Shown: in pieces, positions 28,601-40,600 of the stretch
Position numbering within the stretch: the stretch's first letter is position 1
Layout: each line of letters starts with the position of its first letter
Source: Breviolum minutum Mf 1.05b.01
Taxonomy: Eukaryota; Sar; Dinophyceae; Suessiales; Symbiodiniaceae
Direction of reading: 5' to 3'
Length of the DNA: 64,000 nucleotides
NCBI GenBank assembly: GCA_000507305.1
Contig: DF241542.1
Location: forward strand, 1 to 64,000
Notes under the pieces: generated by a model
The model's database searches: none
The model's input: only the letters and a program-made list of their open reading frames with translations
Told to the model about the DNA's origin: nothing
Translations under genes and position numbers: made by a program

Positions 28601-31600
28601 CAAGTTCAACTCCACTTGCACACAGCTACAGAGACGGAAATGGGGTAAAGAGGTGTACAGGAAAGAAGGGAATCCTAAAGGAATCACAGACTCTTGTCTA
28701 GATTTTTTCCAGAAAACTCTCAAGTTTGTTCTAGCTTTGAAATGTGAATGTAAGGATATGTATGTCCTGTTTGAATTGCTAACCTGAGGACGTACCCGAA
28801 AGCTCTCGGCTACAAAATTGCTTCTTTGCTCCCTGATCTTCCTAGCGGTGTTTGGGGACTACGGGATCCTCAACACATTACTGAAGTATCTTGCCAAAAA
28901 AAACTTTCAATTTGAAGTAATGTTTATCATGTTGTAAATATCTATACATCGCATCCACGTAATGTAGACCATTGTATGTACCTAAATATGTGCATCAATT
29001 TTGCAAAACTGGTGGTGGGCGTCTTGTAAAACTGATGCACATATTTAGAGATATACAATGATACACATTACATGGGAGTGATGTATGGATAGATGAACAA
29101 CACGATTAACATTCCATGACAGTACACATCCCCTGGCCTAACCCTTCCTCAGTTTCTCGTCTGGGCAACATCAGTGTGTAATCTGACCTTATTTGAATTT
29201 GATCAGATTCCACACCTTTTGTTCCGGCAGTAAGAAACCGAGCCCACCCTATGTCTTTGGACATGCCCTTTCATACTGACTGAGGCCGATGGTTCTGCGG
29301 AGGAATTCTTGTCAAGCATGCTTTTGGACTCAGATGCGTGGGACGATGCTGACATGGCTTCAGTAATTCAGTACGTGCGGGGAAATCGCAAGTTGAATGT
29401 TCCTCCAAAAATTAGAGAGGTTCTGCGCATGAACAAGTGAACCATGCAAACTCTCGCAAGTGTTGGCTGTGGCTATTGAACATATATAAACTTGTCATTG
29501 CAATATTTCAAATTTAAGTATGTGATTTTAGGTTTCATTTCAAAGCTGGTTCCCACAACTGAATTTCAAAAACCAATTTTGATGGTTGCTTCCTTGGCAC
29601 TTGCTGGAATAATTACTGCATGTAAGCAAAAAAGTATTGGTTGGCAAATAAATTGTCCTTGGCAGATTGATGCGATGTCTGAAATATGACATCTGGAGTC
29701 CTGTTGGACAAAAATGTTTTGGAGCTTTGAAACACCTGCGTCGAAATCCGTCGAAACCCGTCGAAATACCAGGAAATAATTGGTAAAACCATAAAAAAAA
29801 ACGCGAAACCCGTCGAAATTTTTTTTGTGTCATATAGTGCCAAATTTTGTCAAAAAAGAACAATTGAATGAAATATGAGTTTGAAACGTCTTCTTTTCAG
29901 TGGATTGTTTGAGTTTACCACATTTTTTGTAGATTTCAGTCTGGTGTGCCTTGCTTCTACGCAGGTGTTCCCTCACAACCGTTGGCTATCGCTGCTGAAC
30001 GCCAAGAAGCAGGTGGGAATTGCGCCCAGTGTTAAGGGTGTGTGCAAGCATGTTTCATAATTTGTGTCAAGCACTATATCAAAACCAAATCTTTCATGGC
30101 AAAAGGAAAAGTTGTTTGAGTATTTGCAAAGATGTTTTTTGGCATGGTCAATGGCAAGCAATATTGTTCAATGTGAAAAACCTCATTGTATGTATGAGTG
30201 GGATGTGAAACTATTCTTGCTGCTTTTTCTCATGTTCGTTAGTTTTATGAACATGAGAACAAATCAGCCGGAATATTTTCACATCGCTGCTCTATACACA
30301 TGCAATGATGTTTTTTGCTGCTGTATAGTCCCTCGACAACATGTGCATCAAGTATCAAGTCAACAATGATTGCAATTTATAGGGCTCAGGGTCATTGTTT
30401 GTACGGGTCATGGATCTTCGAAAGTTCAGCAAAGCGTGGTCTTGCAACACTCTTGCTGGTGGTGGTGCTTGGATGAGTGCGCAGAGCCAACCATCCTACC
30501 AGCCTCAAGTTCCTAGTTTTTGCAATTAATGTAAATTGTTTTCCTGTATTTTTTCAAAACCCGCCATCCAACCATGGAAATCAAAACGGGATGTCACCAC
30601 ATAACCTATTTCTGGAAATAGGTTATGTAATGGTTATATCCTCTTTTGATTTTCACCCCATGATTGGATGAGGTAAAGGAAGAAGTGCAGGAGTCTTCAG
30701 GGAGGCCTGCTGCAGAACAGGTTGAAGCATACCAACAAAGGATGCAGCAGCAAGCGCAACGGCAGCAGCTGCAACAACAATGGATGCAGCAACAGGAGAT
30801 GCATCAGCAAGCAAATCGACAGCAACTGGAACAACAACGCATGCAGCAGTTGCAAGAGATGCAGCAGCAAGCACAGCAACAGCATTTGCTCCAACAACGT
30901 TTGCAGCAGCAAGCACACCAACAGCAGTTGCAACAACAACGTATGCAGCAGCAACAAGAGATGCATCAGCAACAACAGCAACAACCCCCTCGGGTGGTAC
31001 AGCCACTGAAGCCCACCCCAAAAAGTGTTGGACGTACGCCACCCACACTCATGCAAAGCACCCCAAAAATGCCAGGGCCAACAAGAGCTCCAGGAGTTCA
31101 ACCAGCAGCTCCAGGAGTTCAACCAGCAGCTTCAGGAGTTCAACCAGCAGCTCCAGGAGTTCAACCAGCAGCTCCAGGAGTTCAACCAGCAGCTCCAGGA
31201 GTTCAACCAGCAGCTCCAGGAGTTCAACCAGCAGCTCCAGGAGTTCAACCAGCAGCTCCAGGAGTTCCACCAGCAGCTCCAGGAGTTCAACCAGCAATGC
31301 AAGCTGCATTGCGCAACATGGATGAGCATGAAGAAATGCAACGGATGCAGAAGTGCATGATGCAAATGGCACTGCGCAAGACAGAGTTTGCACAGCATGA
31401 AGTTGTACAAGCGATGAAGCAGGGTGTACTTATGCCAGGGATGGTCAACTTGAGGCAGCCTGCAACAATGCCGTCCGAAGACCTTGAAGCAAGAGCAGCA
31501 CAGCTAACACCGCGATCATGGTTCAGGCAAAGCATGCCCGATGCGAGCAGGCCACAAAGTCCTGAAATGGATGAAGAAAGGATGCGTGAAGCTTATCTTC

Positions 31601-34600
31601 ACAGGCAGAGCACTCACGGACTGGAGGAACAGCAAATGTTTGATCAGCGAATGAGTGAGCAGAGAATGTTGCAGCAGAACTTGCAAGAGCAAACAGTTGA
31701 AAGTCAAGAAGCCGCTGTCCTAGAACAGGCAGCTCAGATCCAAGCAACAAAGACAATGGAAGATCAACAGGTCAATGATTTTTCAAAAGATATTGAACAA
31801 GAGATGCAGAGAGAGGTGGAACAGCAAAATGCAGAAAGAGATCAAGAAGCAAGAGCTGCAACAGAAACAAATGAAGAACGAACCGGACGTCAATTATACG
31901 AGGTGACCTACAAGACATACGAGCCTCAAGATGCTATGACATTTCAACAACTCCTTCACCTGAACCGGATCAGAGAAGAAGAGGGCAGGAGCCTACGCAA
32001 AAAGTATGCGGAAAAGAAACGTAGGATGGATGAGTTGGCGGCAGAAAAGGCACGAATCTTGGCCCTGGAGGAGGAACAAGCTATGGAAATGTCAGAGCTT
32101 CAGGAGGAAGCAAAAAAGCAAGAAAAGCAACATGAAAGACAAATGGCATGGAATCAGCATTTGCGGAAAGAAGAGATGCAAGAGGTTTTGGAACAACAAG
32201 AATATATCAAAAGGTTGGAGCAGGAACTTCGACTACGACAGCAGCAAATGCCATTGCCCATGCAGCAGGCAGTTGGAAACATGGCAATTGAGAAGCAACA
32301 AGCGCAGGCAGAGGAACACATGGCAGCTTTGCAGCAGCATCAACAACATGCAGCACGCATGGGGCAACAGCAGGCAGCTGCACACATGGCTCAACAACAT
32401 GCAGCACACATGGGGCAACAGCAGGCAGCTGCACAAATGGCAGGCGTTCAGCCACAACAGCAGGCAGCTGGACACATGGCTCAACAACATGCAGCACACA
32501 TGGGGCAACATGCAGCACCAACAACTCCTCGCATGCCTTATGTGGGTGAGTATATAGCGCCGACTCCGCACACCATGTTTTTCAGGCCTGCTGTGGGAGG
32601 TGCTGATGGTCAGCCGTTTGAGAAGAGGGGTGTGCAGGGCCACACGATGATGACTCCAGAACCCTGTCGTTTGAAAGATTGTTTTTTTTGCATTTTTTTG
32701 ATGGTGGATGAAACTCACCATGTGGTGATGTCTTAAAAACAGTTGGTTTATGGATGTTCCACCAGGGTTTGACTATGTACCATATATATATATAAATTAC
32801 TGTTGCAAAGATTTGTATACACATCTTTTTTGTATACACATCTCATCAACATTCGCTGAGATGATCTGAGATGTGTATGTGCTAAGATGTGTCTACAAAT
32901 CTTTGCAACAATAATTTTTTTATAAGTGGTACACAGCGTGCAAATGCTTCAAGTCTGCTTTATATTATGTATGCGTTAAGCTAAACATCCGGTGGCTTAC
33001 TTATACTCCTGTACAAGACCTTAGATAAAAACCATAATCGCCCAGGATGGCAAAAGATTCAAGCGAGAGGAGCCCTTTGGTGAAGCTCCTGGTGAGTCGG
33101 GGGATGTTCCCGCAGAACCTCAGCGTCCTATGGGGGCAGCAGTGGTTCCAACTACTCCTGCAACCCCACCTGCTGCCAGGTAACTTGGATTGATTTAACT
33201 TCAAGAAATATTACTGATGTAACTTTCCAATCTGTATATTTATTAGAATAAGAATAAGTTCAAATCATCCTGACTTCAATTTGTTTCTGTTTTTGGGCCT
33301 TGGGGGGTTTCAATTCCAAAGCTTGTGTAATTTTACAACCTAAAAACGCGAGGCAACTTGCGAGGCAACGTGCGCCCATCAACAGTTCTACGCAGCCACA
33401 TGCATATGCATTTCTCAACAGGCTATGCGCAGGAGGTGAAGCAAAACAAGTTGACAAAGAAATCTTAGATATGTGGCGTTCAAAGGGCCCGCAACGCAAT
33501 CGCTTGTTGGAAATGTTTGTTACTCGCTGCTACAACAGAGAAGAAGACACCAGCAGGAATCGGGCGAAGCTGGAAGCATTGGTTCGCTTCAAGCAGTGTA
33601 GCAAGGAGTTCAAGAAATCAATGCAAGGATTTTCCTGGCTGACAGAAAGTGAAATGAAGGAAAAAAAATGGAGTGATTTGAAGATCCAAGGAGCCAAGCA
33701 GCACTGCTTGAAGAAGAGACTCACCAAAGAATGTCCATATGAAAAGGTCAAAAAATATTTGGTGCTGGTGTCCGATGATGTTCAGAAGCTTTGAATGCAA
33801 CTTCGAAATATTTTCTTTTGCTTAAGCGGCTTCCTCTAAATACAATATATACATACTAGTTTCTATTCAAAATGTTTGTTATCTTGTTTTGCCCCTGCTG
33901 CTCGGACAAAGGAAGGGCGATGAAAAGTTCAGAGAATTAGAGGAGCTGCTGGAAGGAGCAGGACTCGACTATGAAGTGTAAAGAATAGTATCGAGGTCAT
34001 GTTACAAACCTCTTCGGTATGATACGATAAAATTGTTTTTTCCATCTGTTACATTCCCTGATGAGGATTCCTGAACGAGTCATTTGGCCATGGCTTGGGC
34101 CTGGGTGATTTGCTTGAGCTAAGTGACAATGAAGATGGTCCGGCACCGCCGTCTATAGGTCCAGGTGGTCCAAATGCAGGTGATGATGATAACAACAACG
34201 GTGAAGGAGAGCTTTGCCCAAAAGTAACATGAAAGGTCAAAACAATGAAACGCAAAGTTTTTCCCAATCTACGCAAGCATGCTTATAAAAATTTCTTTAC
34301 TGTTGCTATATCTGTTGCTGTTGAAGGACAAAAGAAGCCCAAAAGCAATCCCTTTCCAGACATCGAAGGGCAGGAAAGCGCGAATGAATTAGTGGCGAAA
34401 TACAAGAGAGCTTGCATTCAGAGAAAAACAGCCCACAAGGAACTTCAAGACAAGTTTGACAAGGAGCAACCTTCTACCGGAAAGACACTTCTTCTTACAA
34501 AGCAAACGTTCTGTGCAAATTCTGCAATGTTGGAAAATATGTTTTCAATGTCTTGAAAAGTTTTTGGTTAAAAATTCATCGGCGGTTTGCATACAAAAGT

Positions 34601-37600
34601 TTTTCTTGATGCCACTCAGGGAAGACTTCAGCAAGCTGATGGATGCATGTGGCAGTTTGGCGAAACTAATAGGAAGTTTCCAAGGACCAACATTTTTTCT
34701 AAGGACTAACGCTTTTCTCTGTCCACGTATGCATGTGTACATATGTATGTACGCATGCAAAAAGGGGAATGGTTGATGCGTGAGTGTTCTCATATGTGCA
34801 TGGGTTAGGTGGATGGAAATTGTCGATAATTTGCATCCACATACCCATGCATTAACGTTCATGGTTTGACAAACATTTGGTGGATCCATTGGCTACTCCA
34901 TACAAGTGACAAATCGGATTTGTAGAGTGAGGTCAATCAAATGTTTGCATACCTTTTTGTTTGTTTGTTTTTGTTTGTTTTCACCCAAAAATTCCTCATT
35001 GCTCAGGTGAGATCACCAAGCTCTACGATGAGCTGTGCGAAATGGAGATCAAACAAAACTCTGTGAACCCAGAGTTGAAGAGTGCATACAAGGATATTAC
35101 GCAGAAGATCAAGAATGCCTGTACCCGGCATGCAAATCAAATGGCTATTTGTAAGACCCATTTTAAGAAAGTGCCGTCTGCAAAAAGCAGGTCGGCAAAA
35201 GCAAANTGAAGAGCTGAATTGGGTTAGAAAGTCCGAGTATATATAGCATATGGAATTTCTCAGCAAAAAAACACATTTTATGTGTTCTTTTTGGCTGTTA
35301 AATTGCATATGCTATTTTCATGTGTGTCACCACGGAAAACATCTCAACTGTGTGAATTGTGTGAGTTGTGCGCCGGCCAGGTCAAAATGTGATCAAGAAG
35401 GTCCTCAAGACCTATGTGGTGTCTTGTGCATTAATAGTTGCAAAGGGATTTTGGGTGAGAGGTGTCTAGTTGAAAATGTTGACCATGTCTATATATATAT
35501 ATAGTTAGTTGTTTGGATTGAAGGGTGGAAATTTGAGAAACTTCATGAAGCTTCTCAAATTTGGCAACCAACAATCTCAAACAACTTCGGGACATTCAGA
35601 TTTGATCATGTCCGGTTGTTTGGATTGAAGGGTGGAAATTGAGAAACTTCACAAAACAACTTAGAAAGGTTGGATCATGTAGTGTATATAGATGTCATCA
35701 GCACTGGCAGGCCCCCCAAAGTAGTATAGCGGATTTGATTATATAGTGATTAGGTTTTTTCAATCTGGTGTTTCTTGTTTTCCACATCCATTCAACACGC
35801 TAGTAAACAACAAAAGTCATTGAGATTGAGAGCCTTATTTCACTAAAGCACCACAAAGAATCCTTAATTCAGTAAAGTCCAACTTGGTAAAAAACATCAA
35901 TGCACAAAATATCAGGGTTAAGCTTTGTAGCTCCCAATCATATACCAACAGGTCAACCTATATAGCTTGTGCGAAAACTCAGGTTCATAATGCTGCGGAA
36001 GCAGCAGAAATGGCCTACAACAATGCTCGAACGATGATCCCTGGCACATTCGGCTACAGTGACTTGATGCAGTTGGGCCATGCCCATGAATGCAAAGAGG
36101 ACAAAGAGAATGTCCTTCTTAGGAATATTGCAAAGTTGGGGTATATGTTGCCGATTGAACTTAAACGATTTCCTATTTTTGACCAAGATCGCAACCACAC
36201 CTGTGTTCCTGTACGTGGACTAGCTGAATACATTGCCAACACATGCCCCGAACGCCTTCTTGGTGGATACAATCTGGAGTCTTTATCAGGCTTTCAGTTG
36301 TTGCTGCAAAAATTTTGGGCGGCATATAGGGTGGTCAATGGTGAACATCCGGTGTTTGAACAGAAACGTGATCTTCTTAAGAACTGTGTGCCGATAAAGG
36401 TGCACACCGACGAGGGGACTGGTTTGAGGAAAAGTGCAATTTATCAATACAGCTCGGGACCAGTAATTCCCAAAAATATGTCGACCATCAACCGTTACTT
36501 CTACTGGGCGTGCATTTTCCACGAACAATACCGTCATCACCATTCTGGCTATGAAATTGGAAACATTGTCCTTGACGACCTGATGGGGGAAATGGCGAAA
36601 CAAATCATAGACCTTTACAACAATGGCATTAAGATTGGCGGCCAACAGTTCTTTTTAGTTCTCACTGGATTAGAAGGCGACCTCCTAGCACAAGCACGTG
36701 TTTGTCATTGCACCTTGATTCCTAAAAAGGATTTTTTTCAAAAGTCTCCACGCTGTTGTTTTTTGAGGATTGTGAATTGTGAATGGTGAAAACAGGTTTC
36801 AGTGATTATAATGCATGTTTTTCAAATGCATAGCAGGTCGTCGGAACTTTAACACTGTGCCGCACGCAATGTGCACGTGGTGTGGTGCGAATGACAGCTC
36901 TGCACCATACACAGATTGGCGCTCTGGGGCAGAATGGCGAAAAATCGAGCCTTCAAGGCCTTGGGTCACGGATAGCCCGTTTCATCACATCCCAGGTGGA
37001 TCACACGAAAACATACTTTCAAAGGACTTGTTTCATTTGTGCCACCTGGGTGCTACGCGCACCTTTTGTGTGAGTCTGCTTTGCTATCTGACATTCCTTG
37101 GGCGATTTGTTGCTTGCCAAGAAGTGGCAAATTTTCAATTGCAATAAGACGAGTCGAGGGGAACATGATGTGAAACATGTGGGGTTCTATATAGTGCCTA
37201 TAATTTCCCTCCAAAAAGATTTTGCCAGTTTGACTTTGTTTTACAACCCAACATTTGCATGTGCTTAGGCTGGCACCAACATCCCTCAGAAGCTTTAAAC
37301 TGCATATTCCCTTTTCAAGGTTTTTTGCAAATCAAGACGGGCAACACCAGTGGTCAAAGGTTTTACCAGGGATAACTTAGGTTGGCCGAACATGGTGAAA
37401 TTTCCGGAAGCGAGTTTCAAGGGAAGTGATGTTAAATTGTTGCTGGGATTTTTGGTGGACTTTATGAAGCATGATGGTACCTCGGCAATCAACCCAATCT
37501 GCATGAGTGCCCTGGAAGCTGCTGAATCTATGGATGATTTCCTCAGACTTGTTTTCACGACGGATCGCCTTTTCTTATCGCGAGAAGAAGCAAATCTTGC

Positions 37601-40600
37601 CATCAACTACTTGGAAGTGTGGCATGAAAAATTTCATGCTTGCGCTCGTGGATGTTACGATCAATCCCTGGTGTTCTTCAATTTGACTCCAAAAGTTCAT
37701 TACCTTTTCCATGTGAGCGATGACCTCAGGAAGCAATTGCATTTGCGTCATATATTGAACCCTGGCTTGTTTTCCACGCAAATGGCAGAAGACTATATTG
37801 GCAGGACTTGCAGGGTTGCAAAGACCACGCATCCGTGCACGGCAGTTCAAAGAACAGCCCAAAAGTGGCTGGTGGTTACCAAACAATTGTGGGAAGATGA
37901 TACGAGCGATTAGCAGCAAAAGTTGCATCGAAGAACCCGTGCAAAGGGGATTGGGTGCGCAAGAGATATATATTCATAAATGATAATCTGCAGATTATCA
38001 TTTATAAATATATGCATGGATGTGTTTTTGTTTGCATGTGCATGCGCAGGTTTTGTCTGACAATGGTTTAAAAGTTTGTAAAATCACGAAACAAATTATG
38101 AAATTTGCGTGATTGCAAATTTCAATTGTTCGTAATTGTACGATCCTCTGCACCTAAAGGTTTCGTATAATTTCTGAACCACGTTCGTACATGTTACGAA
38201 ATCTTGATATATTTATAAATAAACAAAACACTAAGAATTGAAGATTACTTATTAACTGTAAAAATAATTTCAAAATNGGTTTTTGCACGATCTCGTAAGG
38301 TTCATTAATTACGACAAGAAAAATCATATTAATATCCAATCAAAGAAATGGTATTTTGTGTTTTTGTTGGTTTTTTCTTCGGTTTTACCACTTAGTTTTC
38401 AACATTTTACTAAGTTCCAAAAAAGCAAGATTTCCTGTCCTTGCTTGAAGCCAGGAATTGGTAAAACCAATCTGGTAAAACACTATTGGTTTTACTAAAA
38501 AAAAGTTACGCGAACCTATGTCCAGGTACTTCCATCGATCCTAGTCGATGGGTTTGGTCGGTGGCACACTCGTATCCATACAAGACCAACGAGCACATCA
38601 ACATGAACATGTTGGAGCTGCGGAGCATCCTACATGCCCTGGAGTGGAGAGCCAGAACGGGAACATTTCATTCCTGTAGGTTTCTTCATCTGTCAGATTC
38701 CCAGATCTGCCTGGCAGTGCTGACAAAGGGGCGGAGCTCCAGTAAAAGGCTCAACAGGATCCTACGACGCATTGCTGCTCTCTGCCTTTGCCTGAATCTT
38801 TACCCTCTATGGGCATGGGTGGAGTCTAGGCTCAACCCAGCCGATGAGCCGTCCCGAAGATTTGAGGATGCCAAGAGTGGTGATGAGCAGAAACAGCAAG
38901 GCAGAGAGGAAAGCAGAGCGTCAAAAGGTAGGAACCCTAAAGTCTCAAGTGGTGAGGAAAAACACAGCGGATGGGTATTCTCAGTCGTTTCACGAATTCA
39001 GAAGTTTTGCAAACATGACGTTGGCCCAACTTCAAGCAAATGTGGCTGGCATTGATCAGATCCTGGCCTCCTACATTGAGTTCCTTTGGAAAGATGGGGA
39101 ACCCAAAAGCTATGCTAACTATGTGGTGGCCAGCGTCCAGCACTTTGTCCCAGAAGGCAGGCGAAGGCTAGGGGCATCTTGGAAGTTGGTGTCTACCTGG
39201 AACAAGATAGAAATGCCATCAAGAGCAGTTCCCATGACCCCAGAGCTTTTGCTGTCCTTTGCAGGAATCCTGCATCAATGGAAGTGGGAGTCCGTTGGCT
39301 TCCTAATCGTAGTGGGCTTCAGTTGCTTCCTGAGAACCGGAGAAATGTTCAGGCTGAGGCGAGAACATGCCCATCTACCAGTGAGAGCAGGACAGCCCGC
39401 CATCCTCTTCCTGGAGGACACCAAGACGGAGACGGGTCAAAGGAAACAGATGGCCTGGGAGAAAGTCTTAGTCAAAGGGCAAGTGGCCGTGGACTGCCTA
39501 AAGGCTCTTTGTGCCAAGAAAACTCCTCGTGAGTTTTTGGCTGATATCTCCATCTATCAGTTCCGAAAATTGTGGAAGGATGTGGTGAAGTACTTCAAGC
39601 TGGATCACCTCGCTATCCAACCATATTCCATCCGACGAGGTGGCGCAACATCCTCGTACAAGCGAGGGATGACCTTCGAAGAGCTTTTGGCTCAAGGGCG
39701 GTGGAGCAATTTAACAACTGCAAGGATATATTTTGATGAAGCCTTGCAGGAGTTGGGTACTCTCCAGTTACCCTCATCGTCTTCCCAGTCTCTTCACCTC
39801 GCTAGACAGCATTTTCTCCGCTGTAAGCCAGGGAGGAGCGCGTGGAATAGGATGAGTTAGGAGAGGACTTTTTGCGTGAACCCAAGCTGGCTGAAAATGG
39901 CTGGCTTTGAGGATTCCCACCAAAAGCCTTTTGACAGAGGGCACAGGCTCGGCAAAAAGAGGATCTGTTGCATGAGGGAGCCGTGTGAAATGCACCCAGA
40001 CTTTAGTGTATATATATATATATATGGTTTCATCCTCTCAACATGGCTACACCTCTACATATCTTTTGGTTTGAATTTCAATCACACCACATCAATGACC
40101 CCAGATGTATGGGTAACTCTACAATAAGATGCTATAAGCCATATATTACAATACATATATACATATTCCTGGAATAAATCTACACTGCTTCACCCGCCTC
40201 ACAGTCGTTGTTTTTTCTTCCCGGACCCTTCTCTTCCTGGCATTTTTCGTTGCAACCAGGTGGAAGTTGCAACGAGAATGTCTTCCAGGTGAGGTTGACT
40301 TCACTGGGCATTCCCAGGAAGCTAAGGAACGCAGTAAAATGGAGAGTTTGGAGCTACTAAGTTTGCTGTAAGCATTTTCGGTTTAATTCTTAGATATTTG
40401 GAGGTTGGGAGAATGTGAGTTCTCTTGAATTTAGCGTTTTAGTTAAGAAGGAGAAACGTGGTGTTCGAACGATTTTGTTCAATTTTTCGGTTTCAGTCAT
40501 TGTGAGCTTTTCGTTTGCATTCGTTTGCCACTTTGGAATGTCCGTTTCAAGTTGCCCCTACCTTCAAAGAGGAGCAAGTGTCTAAAGCATCATAGTGCAT

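Larger units (their letters stand above)
19873..38509 (+). mobile_element. 18.6 kb TIR-flanked insert with two intron-rich genes (candidate giant DNA transposon)
   Basis: The insert splits the YR element. Both ends start GTAAC plus eight T (13 of 13 inverted match), followed on both sides by repeated GGTTTTACC-like motifs. The left flank GCGAGTGT and right flank GCGAACCT match at 5 of 8 positions. If the original target was the left copy and the right copy lost two bases, the host frame reads through as CECLCPGT. Inside are a 62-bp tandem array, gene A (methyltransferase-like) and gene B (transposase candidate), both on the + strand, plus several inverted repeats in introns. An 8-bp target duplication would fit hAT, P or KDZ/Zisupton-type elements. 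I do not assign a superfamily. Ambiguous bases at 35,206 and 38,277 leave some doubt about continuity. Confidence 0.6.
14857..39860 (+). mobile_element. YR (DIRS-like) retrotransposon carrying a DNA methyltransferase, interrupted by an 18.6 kb insert
   Basis: Domain order is gag-like, reverse transcriptase, start of RNase H, C5-cytosine methyltransferase, remainder of RNase H, tyrosine recombinase. The last two parts lie after 38,510, beyond the insert. A tyrosine recombinase in place of a DDE integrase defines DIRS/Ngaro-type elements. Dinoflagellate retrotransposons with methyltransferases were reported by de Mendoza and colleagues (2018). The copy is broken: reading frames change near 15,565, 16,100-16,500, 17,230, 17,715, 18,115 and 19,100, although protein similarity continues across each shift. 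It is therefore probably non-autonomous now, unless some shifts are base-calling errors. Confidence 0.8.

Noticed and set aside
30653..31410. Minus-strand Leu/Ala-rich frames opposite gene B
   Set aside because: They are antisense shadows of the CAG/CAA-rich and 21-bp repeat coding sequence on the + strand.
39684..39696. CTTTTGGCTCAAG, resembling the 3' part of the dinoflagellate spliced leader
   Set aside because: It lies in the recombinase coding sequence and encodes the conserved ELLAQGRW segment. The upstream part of the leader (CCGTAGCC) is absent, so it is a chance match and not a retroposition relic.
38844..39860. Phage or bacterial integrase
   Set aside because: It follows RNase H directly in a YR retroelement, and the surrounding DNA is clearly eukaryotic.
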